Shown here: positions 57,740 through 64,000 of the stretch, one piece after another | Layout of the letters: every line of letters begins with the position of its first letter | How positions within the stretch are numbered: position 1 is the first letter of the stretch | NCBI GenBank assembly: GCA_014058105.1 | Contig: JACGCM010001796.1 | Location: 806,001 to 870,000 of the forward strand | Direction: 5' to 3' | Origin: Kingdonia uniflora | Lineage: Eukaryota; Streptophyta; Magnoliopsida; Ranunculales; Circaeasteraceae | DNA length: 64,000 nt | Notes under the pieces: generated by a model | What the model saw: the letters and a program-made list of their open reading frames with translations, nothing else | Told to the model about the DNA's origin: nothing | The model's database searches: none | Position numbers and translations under genes: made by a program

Positions 57740-60590
57740 CCTCCGCGTCCTTATACTCTGGACTAAGTAACTGCTCAAGTGCCTCGTCCACGTGATCATG
57801 TATGTGCTGAGACATGAGTGTCATGATTTTCCTTGGGTTAGGACACTCGTGCCTCATATGTCATGTTTTCCCGCAATTGTAACAAATGGCCATGCTGACA
57901 GTCTGTGTTGGCTTGGTCCCAACTGTAGTGGCTTATTCCGCATCTCGAACTCATACTTCATCTTCGACCAACATACGAACTTTTGACCTCATCATCAGAG
58001 CATGGGGCACATTTACAGCACAATCAGAATCAAGACAGCAGCATCAGGAAACAGTTATAGCACGAGTTTCTCGACCAACACCACTCGCCCATGATGCTTC
58101 TCGTGCTCTTGGTCGAGAGCCGTCTTGTAATAGCTTATTCCGCATCTCGGACTCATGCTTCATCCTCGACCTCATCAACATACATGAAGCACTACTAAAG
58201 ACATTACAATTACAAAGTTCTAGCCATCATTTTCGACCTCTACATCAAAAGTTCGAGTTAAGCAAACGTACAGTCATCAATGCAGTCATCAATGCAGCCG
58301 TTACGAAGCAACAAAGATCATAGCGTTACACAATCTAGTCAAAGAATATCTAATATGTATTTTGTAACGTCCATCATTAAGAATCTTAATATTCGTCAAA
58401 CGGTCATATGAAAAAAAATATAAATAGGACTAGAGAATTCCAGATAAAGGACAGAGGAATCATCTTTCTAAACATTGCATATACTCAGAACACTCGTTGT
58501 AATAAGCTAGCAATCTCAATAATATCATTTTGTCTTTCTCAAATCCTCAAGAGAGGTCGTGGATTTTAACCTATTCAAAGGTTTTTCCACGCTAAATTAT
58601 CTTGTTAGCTATCACTTACTATTCTTGAGCGTTCTAAACACATCTAGTGTAAAGTTTAAATTTGAATCCCGAAATTAAGCTATTACACCAACTACTGGTG
58701 TTGTCGAAGTAGGTGTCGTGACCACTGTAGTCAATGTTGTAAACGACGAATATCCTGAAGGTTTCAACTTTGCCTCAACCCGACGAGCCATCTCCAATAT
58801 CTCTGACAATGACTGTGGAGAAAACAAGATCATCTCATCCTGAATGCATTTTGTAATCCCCAAACGAAAGCGACTAACTCTATGTGTCTCTGACTCTGAT
58901 AAGACAACATGAGATGACAACATGTAACAGTCACTGGCGTAGTCATCCACGGACTAGTTCTAAACCTGACATAGTGTTTGAAGCTTGGCAAACTTATCAT
59001 CATCGTAAGTGCTCGAAATAAATTGAGTCATTATCTCGCTCCTCATAGCCTCCCAATCAATTACATAATCATGCCCCCCGGATACTTGTAACTGCTGAAT
59101 ATTTTCCCACTAATTTAATGCATATCCCGTCCACTCGATTCAGGCAATCTATAAAGCCATCTGCATCAGATTTCCCATCAAACTCGGGCACGTTAATCTT
59201 AACATCAGAGTTTAGATACATCTACCATCCCAAATTCTATTCAATACTTCTCCAATCTCTACTATTTACCCCTGAATGCCCATGTTCACTCCTTTCATTG
59301 TTGCCCAATCCTGTTGATGAATCTGCGGAATAACACCCCTCTGCTGTGCAGACCCATGAGCGATCACACCCACTTGTGTTGTCGGAGTTATCGGCACTTG
59401 TGGCCCCGAGGGAGACACCAGGAGTGCCGAAAAAGATGGTACCGTCATTGGGAGGGATGTTGTAGGCGCGGTCTGTGTGGAGATAGAGACCGAAGTTGTT
59501 GTTGGTATTCTTCTCGTGATCACCACGGCCGAGGGTGCTGTCTGAGTCGACGTCCCTCTAAGCGTTGGAGTCGGCATCGTGACCAAAGTGGCCACGACTG
59601 TCGACGCCATCGATGTGAGTAAGGAAGGTTGGGTGGTCGGGGTCTCTTTCTCTCTCCGTCGCCCTCCATTGTTTGCGAGTGAGAAACCCGCGACTGTAGT
59701 GGCGTTGTTTGGGGCCGACTTGTTAGGTTTGGTTTGGGTCGTCCCCGGGGGGGTCAATAATCCAAACCCGACTCCTTGTTTGGTCCTGAACCGTATTAGC
59801 AAAACCCGCCCCAGCAGCTAAAGTGCTCGTGCTCGGCACGTGGGGCAGACACATGTGTGTCACCCGCACAAAACCCGTCACCCACTCTTTCTCCCTGACG
59901 TGTATCCAGGCTGGAACCCACGTGTGTGACTCGCACTTGGTCACAATCAAAGTCTTCCCCGACTCCTTGGTCGTCCCTTTGCGCCCCTACCGCCGGACTT
60001 TGGTTACCCTTGTCGCTACCGGTAACCACCGTACGCCGCACCGGATCTGCGTCGACCACTCCCGCTCTCAGTGGATTGATTACTTGTACTTCGACGTTGT
60101 TGTGGGGATCCACAAATTTTTTGACACTCGATATCCAATCCACGAAATGAGTTTGAGAGTAGAGTTTCTTCATCGTTGTTGTGGGGATCCGCTAACAAAG
60201 AATTTTCCCGTCACGGCGATTATTGCATCATCCCCTTTCCTCTTCCGACAACCGTTAACGGCTTGGGGTTTAGCGGGTTCATCCCCGCGTTGGGCCCATC
60301 TCGTAAAAAAAAAACTCATTGGAATCCCTCTTCCCCGTCCCACTTCGAGGTTACCGGAATCTCCGTTATCTGTCCCTCGCTCGCATAATCCACATAGGAC
60401 ATGGAATATCTCGTGGGTATTGACATTACCGCGATCATCATCGCCTCGATTTGCTTAGACAATAATTTGTTCGAAACGGTGAGCTCTTTGTTGGATTCTA
60501 CTAGTAACGCATTGGAATCTTCCACTGTCTTCAAACACTCGCTCTGAGTTAGCTGATTTACCTTCTTCGGTGTTTTCTTAGCCATCTTCA
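57740..60590 (-). pseudogene. gypsy gag (broken, interrupted)
   Basis: From MAKKTPKKVNQLTQSECLK (about 60585) a coiled-coil stretch follows (NKELTVSNKLLSKQIEAMM). A Pro/Thr/Ser-rich region (59.3-59.8 kb) comes next, then the gag core DDYASDCYMLSSHVVLSES, RVSRFRLGITKCIQDEMILF and LSEILEMARRVEAKLK (58950-58740). The C-terminal knuckle CYNCGKT-stop-HMRHEC (57875-57830) has TGA where Trp is expected. A solo LTR splits gag after TTPVVG. A stop just after the core and frame changes also disable it. Confidence 0.82.
57924..58687 (+). mobile_element. solo LTR with perfect target duplication, inserted in gypsy gag
   Basis: This 764-bp LTR starts TGTAGTGGCTTATTCC and ends AATTAAGCTATTACA, flanked by identical CCAAC (57919-57923, 58688-58692). 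A TATAAATAGG at about 58417 sets the orientation. An internal partial duplication of its first roughly 45 bp begins at about 58129. Related copies lie at 32996-33650 and 37490-38064. Confidence 0.9.
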
Positions 60591-61664
60591 CTAGAAAAAT
60601 AACTATCCGCCAAAATCGTTCTAGCTCTGGTACCAAGTTGTTAATTACTACGTGCGGAAGCGATCAATCTCTCTACTAAACTGAAAATAACGATCTTTTT
60701 ATTCAATCAAAACTACTACAAGCTCTCTTTCTCTCTCTCTCTCTCCTCTATCTAGGGTTCTTCCCTTTCTCTCAAAACTCAACACCACCTTCTACTACCC
60801 TAGGATCTCCCATATATAAGAGATCTCCATCTCTCTCTCTACACTCATCATAAAATAGGTAACTACTACAGTAATCTTAATTTAGAAAATTTTCTAGAAC
60901 AAAATAAAATAAAATAAACTAGTAAATGAAACTAATTAGAGATCCATCACGAAAGACGTGCGCCTAGGTCGTGGTTGTGACGACCAACGACCTATCAAAG
61001 ATAAAGATAAATAATTTACAAAGCATTTACCTGACTCTTCGATAATGGAGTTAAATGTATCAGCTCCAACATAGATTGCATCGGAGCACCTGATTGATAC
61101 AACACACGTTCCGGTGTGGGGACCTGCAAACAAATGCAATTTGAGAAAACAAAATACAAAAAAAAAATAAGAGAAAAAAATCACATGTACTGATTTCTAT
61201 TAGTTTTTATAAAATAAGACTGAAGTAAAACTAGATGCAACAATATATATTCTTTAATGAATTTGATATATAGTTTTTATATTTAGCAAACTATAGTTAG
61301 TTTAAATTTAATAAAACAATTAACCATTTGATAGATAGCCGAAAAAATATTTATTGATTGACTGTTTAGGTACTTATTGTGATTTGATAACTAAAGATTA
61401 AGCAGACTCCGAAAGGGCTAAGGCACACTGTCAGAAAGTTGAATTACAACCAAACCCAGAGCTAAAAGAGCTGGAAGACTGCGATCCCTGTCTCACAAAC
61501 TCCTATTGTGTCTACTAGCCCAAATACAGGACACTACCGCAAAGGGGACCATCCATCAAAGTATTGTGCCTAATCAAAGGTGGCTAGTGAGCTTGTAGTC
61601 CGGTAACTCTTCCCCTCTGGACAGAGCCATTCATATGCCTCAAGAGAGTTCAAATAAGTTCACT

Positions 61665-62440
61665 AGCTTGTAACTTTCTTGTAAAAAAGCGTTAACCTAC
61701 AGACACAAAACAAGTTTGGTCTAAGTTCGACATTAACTACCACCAACAGATAAAAGGTTTTCTCAACCGGACTTTAATAGCCTCTTTATTTGATCTGTGT
61801 CGTGACTGGTGGGCCATAATCTTAGCCACTGGATAGGAGCCATTTCTTCACCTCTCAGAGTTCCAAAAGGCGGTAGAAGCTTGTAACTTTCTTGTAGAAC
61901 ACACACTTCATATAGAGAAACAAAACAGGCTTGGTTTGAGTTAGACATCAACTACCATCAACAGATGAAAAGAGTTTCCCTCAACCAGACTTTAATAACC
62001 TTAAGGGTCTCACAGAACCGGACCTTAACTTGTAACAGCAGATTACTTGTGTGATCCAAAGTATAAGTCCATCTTTTACGTATCCACTGAAAGAAACTCC
62101 TATGACTCTAAACATAGGTTCCTTAGTAAGGACCAAAGTCACCAAAAAAATTATTGAACACAGATCAAACAGATGGTAGAAGCTTGTAGCTTTCCTGTAG
62201 AAACGCAATTGACATAAAGACACAAACAAAACAGCCTGGTTAGAGTTTAACATTAACTATCATTAGCAGATAAAATATTTTGTCTCCACCAGACTGATAA
62301 TCATAAAGGGTCTCGGGAGGCTAGGGCTTAACTTGTAACAGCAGATTACTCGTATTCGTATCCAGAGAATGGACCCGTTTTTAAATATCCACTGAAAGAT
62401 CCACCAGTGATTTTAAAATAGGTTCCCGAGTAAAGACCAA
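61665..62440. repeat. diverged tandem repeats, about 300 bp, 2.5 copies
   Basis: Units starting AGCTTGTAACTTTCTTGTA begin at 61665 (short), 61878 and 62181. The last two share GGGTCTC, TTAACTTGTAACAGCAGATT and TATCCACTGAAAGA blocks. They lie in the intron between exons at 63316 and 61123 of the proteasome-like gene. No coding sequence. Confidence 0.75.
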
Positions 62441-63315
62441 ACAAAGGTAGTCAAGCCCCTGATTACTTAACAGACCTTGCTATCCTCAACAGCTCATCCC
62501 AAAAAAAATTTGCCACAGTGAATGTCCACTAGAAAAGCAGAACATTGAGCAACGACATGAGGCTCAGGGCTTTTAGGATAATCAAAATTTATAGATCGGC
62601 GAAGAATGAAAAGATTGAGGATAGGTAATGACCATTGTTACATTTAAGAATAGTCCTTCTTTCTTACTAGCATTGCAGGACAATGAGTGACGATATTTCA
62701 AGAGATATTAACGTAATTCCACGATGCGGGAGCAAAATCGTGAAGAGATTACACTAAGTAATCACAAGTCCCAAATTAGGGTTACTAAAAGAGAAAAAAA
62801 AAACGAAAATTGAATTTTATTCCATTAACCGAACCAAGAAGCAATTACACCACCATCTCCCTTTTATTCAAAAACCATAGCTATTTAACCTAAATCTCTC
62901 CTTGAAGATATCTCCACATCTATCCAATTTAGATTCTAGCTAAACCCAATTAAATAAGAAATCTAAAATAAAATAAGATATTACTAAATTAGCTACTCTC
63001 CTACAATAGGAGACGATCATGTATGTGCCTCACATCAGATATGCAAACCCTTTTGCCGCCCCAGACAACAGTCATTCTGTTGGCAAAGTGACATCTAGTT
63101 GCATTCTTGTGTTTGTTGAAGTCCACAAAACTAGCTTGTCCTCTACATAAGAACATATGTACCAAAACTTTTGGATATGTCTGAATTGTATTACATATCT
63201 CTATTCTCTAGACACCACAAAGAAGTTGATATATGAATATTTAATGTTGTTCAATATCAAGTAGTTGTTTGCATATAAATTTGATATTAATAGGAAAAAT
63301 AAAGTCGAACCTAAC

Positions 63316-63600
63316 CTGTAGCTTTTTTTTCTAGTTGCTCAACAACCTCTTTTGTTTCAGTTTCTGATCAGTTTGGCTTCCAGCAAACATGTCCTTAAAA
63401 GACGACACATCTTCATCTGTCTGTGGCAAGAAGAACTTTCCCTGATAAGGAAAAAAGGAAAAGAGAGATACTATATTTATAAAAAGGGATAAGATCAATA
63501 CCAGCTTCTCAAATAGTGGCTCTGGTATCCCTATCGTGTGGCCAGAAGTTACGAGCTCCCAAGGTCTTCTTGACCAATCAATATCTCCTTCATCGCCCAG
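63316..63600 (-). repeat. inverted-repeat arm 1 (contains exons 1-2 of the proteasome-like gene)
   Basis: It is the reverse complement of 63715-64000 at roughly 85-90% identity by eye, with both exons and the intron between them included. The arms are separated by a 114-bp spacer (63601-63714). Confidence 0.85.
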
Positions 63601-63714
63601 TAAAAGTGGTGATGGTAGATTAAGTTGTTTGAGTACCTTTAGATGAACCAAAAGAAGAAAAATAGAACATTGAATCAGAATGCCTAGAGGTTCTAATATT
63701 GGCGTGGAAAAACT

Positions 63715-64000
63715 TGGGAGATGAAGGAGATATTGATAGGACAAGAAGACCTTGGGAGCTCGTACCTTCTGGTCACACGATAGGGATACCAGAGCCACTA
63801 ATTGAGAAGCTGGTATTGATCTTATCCCTTTTTATAAATATAGTCTCTCTCTTTTCCATTTTTCCTTATCAGGGAAAGCTTTTTCTTACCACAGACAGAT
63901 GCAGATGTGTCGTCTTTCAAGGACATTTTTACAGGAAGCCAAATTGATAGAAGCCTGAAGGCATAAACCAAAACAAAAGAGGTTTTTGAGCAACTGAAAC
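63715..64000 (+). pseudogene. head-to-head partial copy of the proteasome-like gene 5' exons (inverted-repeat arm 2)
   Basis: Reads GDEGDIDRTRRPWELVPSGH, then TIGIPEPLIEKL with a GTATTG donor, an intron ending TTATCAG and exon 2 (LPQTDADVSSFKDIFTGSQ). A TAA follows within exon 2 (about 63974). The exons parallel arm 1 in opposite orientation. The copy runs to the window edge, so its full length is unknown. Confidence 0.75.

Larger units (their letters stand above)
56371..60997 (-). mobile_element. gag-only Ty3/gypsy element (TR-GAG-like) inside an intron
   Basis: The LTRs are at 60639-60997 (5') and 56371-56726 (3'), about 357 bp each and closely matching; the 5' LTR runs TGATAGGTCG to AATTAACA on the minus strand. 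The flanks are AAGAT (60998-61002) and AAGAG (56366-56370). A TTGGTACCAGAGC primer site and an AAAGAGGGGAAGAGT polypurine tract are present. The interior encodes gag with a zinc knuckle but no protease, RT or integrase. It lies within the intron between exons 61031 and 56314, on the same strand as that gene; about 90 bp of intron remain if it is removed. A hAT element and a solo LTR are nested in it. Confidence 0.87.
54620..63636 (-). pseudogene. proteasome beta-like (Ntn-hydrolase fold) gene, degenerate, multi-exon
   Basis: Minus-strand exons in order: 63636-63502 (GDEGDIDWSRRPWELV, EPLFEKL), 63441-63316 (LPQTDEDVSSFKDMFAGSQ), 61123-61031 (GPHTGTCVVSIRCSDAIYVG, then ADTFNS), 56314-56208 (KDLMKIMRVSRNMICVFSGR, AIYAIKMLTDE), 55091-54839 (MDYCPRTIVFDANSAG, FDGDFVCGGSG) and 54742 to about 54620 (GLTEKKIVSLIAETIRHTAL). 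The G-T-C-V-V start, the GADT turn, the KIMRVSRN...SG strand and the GGSG plus helix near the end resemble proteasome beta subunits, whose mature N-terminal Thr is the nucleophile. Phases agree for exons 2-3-4 (all GT-AG). Damage: a frameshift in exon 2, a phase mismatch before exon 5, a stop after GGSG. It could be a divergent working gene; I lean to pseudogene. Confidence 0.5.

Noticed and set aside
59314..60458. Long plus-strand open frames at 59.3-60.5 kb
   Set aside because: They lie antisense to the gypsy gag region and have Arg/Pro/His-rich compositions expected of shadow frames.
62700..63010. Possible solo LTR in an intron of the proteasome-like gene
   Set aside because: The sequence style resembles a plant LTR, but no TG...CA ends or target duplication could be paired.
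1..64000. tRNA or rRNA genes
   Set aside because: I looked for T-loop-like GGTTCGA strings (for example near 11818) and found none with a plausible cloverleaf; those seen fall in retrotransposon sequence.

Overview
This is AT-rich plant nuclear DNA dominated by transposable elements in several nested layers. It contains plant Ty1/copia and Ty3/gypsy elements, L1-type LINEs, hAT and PIF/Harbinger DNA transposons and probably a Helitron. I found one intact protein-coding gene: an intronless tyrosine/phenylalanine decarboxylase (TYDC) at 31003-32520 on the minus strand. Its sequence style resembles the TYDCs of benzylisoquinoline-alkaloid-producing eudicots (Ranunculales). That taxonomic hint is inference, not proof.

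Layout. 1-11.3 kb: gene-poor sequence with a possible non-autonomous Helitron (986-7197), small tandem duplications and a broken protein O-fucosyltransferase fragment (about 8.27-8.88 kb). 11.3-14.9 kb: a 3'-truncated Tnt1-like copia element (copia-3) abutting a possible MITE. 16.5-30.8 kb: a copia element (copia-1) with recognisable LTRs and a near-identical 5-bp target duplication. Its 5' LTR is split by a 6.7-kb PIF/Harbinger transposon. That transposon carries the DDE transposase, the usual Myb/SANT-like second ORF and, unusually, a third gene encoding a plant mobile domain (PMD) protein. Copia-1 ends about 175 bp past the TYDC stop codon. 33-38 kb: two opposed copies of one LTR-like repeat around unidentified sequence. 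38.1-42.7 kb: a second, truncated copia of the copia-1 family. 42.8-46.7 kb: a broken hAT transposase gene with a nested hAT MITE in its putative intron. 49.0-55.8 kb: L1-type LINE remains in both orientations, interrupted by a non-autonomous LTR element and a solo LTR. 54.6-63.6 kb: scattered minus-strand exons of a degenerate proteasome-beta-like (Ntn-hydrolase fold) gene. One of its short introns is swollen by a gag-only gypsy element that in turn contains a hAT element and a solo LTR. 63.3-64.0 kb: two head-to-head partial copies of the 5' exons of that gene, forming a large inverted repeat that runs off the window.

Most TE genes are dead. In the PMD gene the reading frame is intact over about 635 codons, and every one of its eight internal stops sits where one C-to-T change in a CAG, CAA or CGA codon would produce it, the pattern expected from deamination of methylated cytosines. 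The most interesting object is the PIF/Harbinger element: three genes between shared termini and subterminal repeats, with duplicated promoter cores ahead of the transposase and the SANT-like gene.
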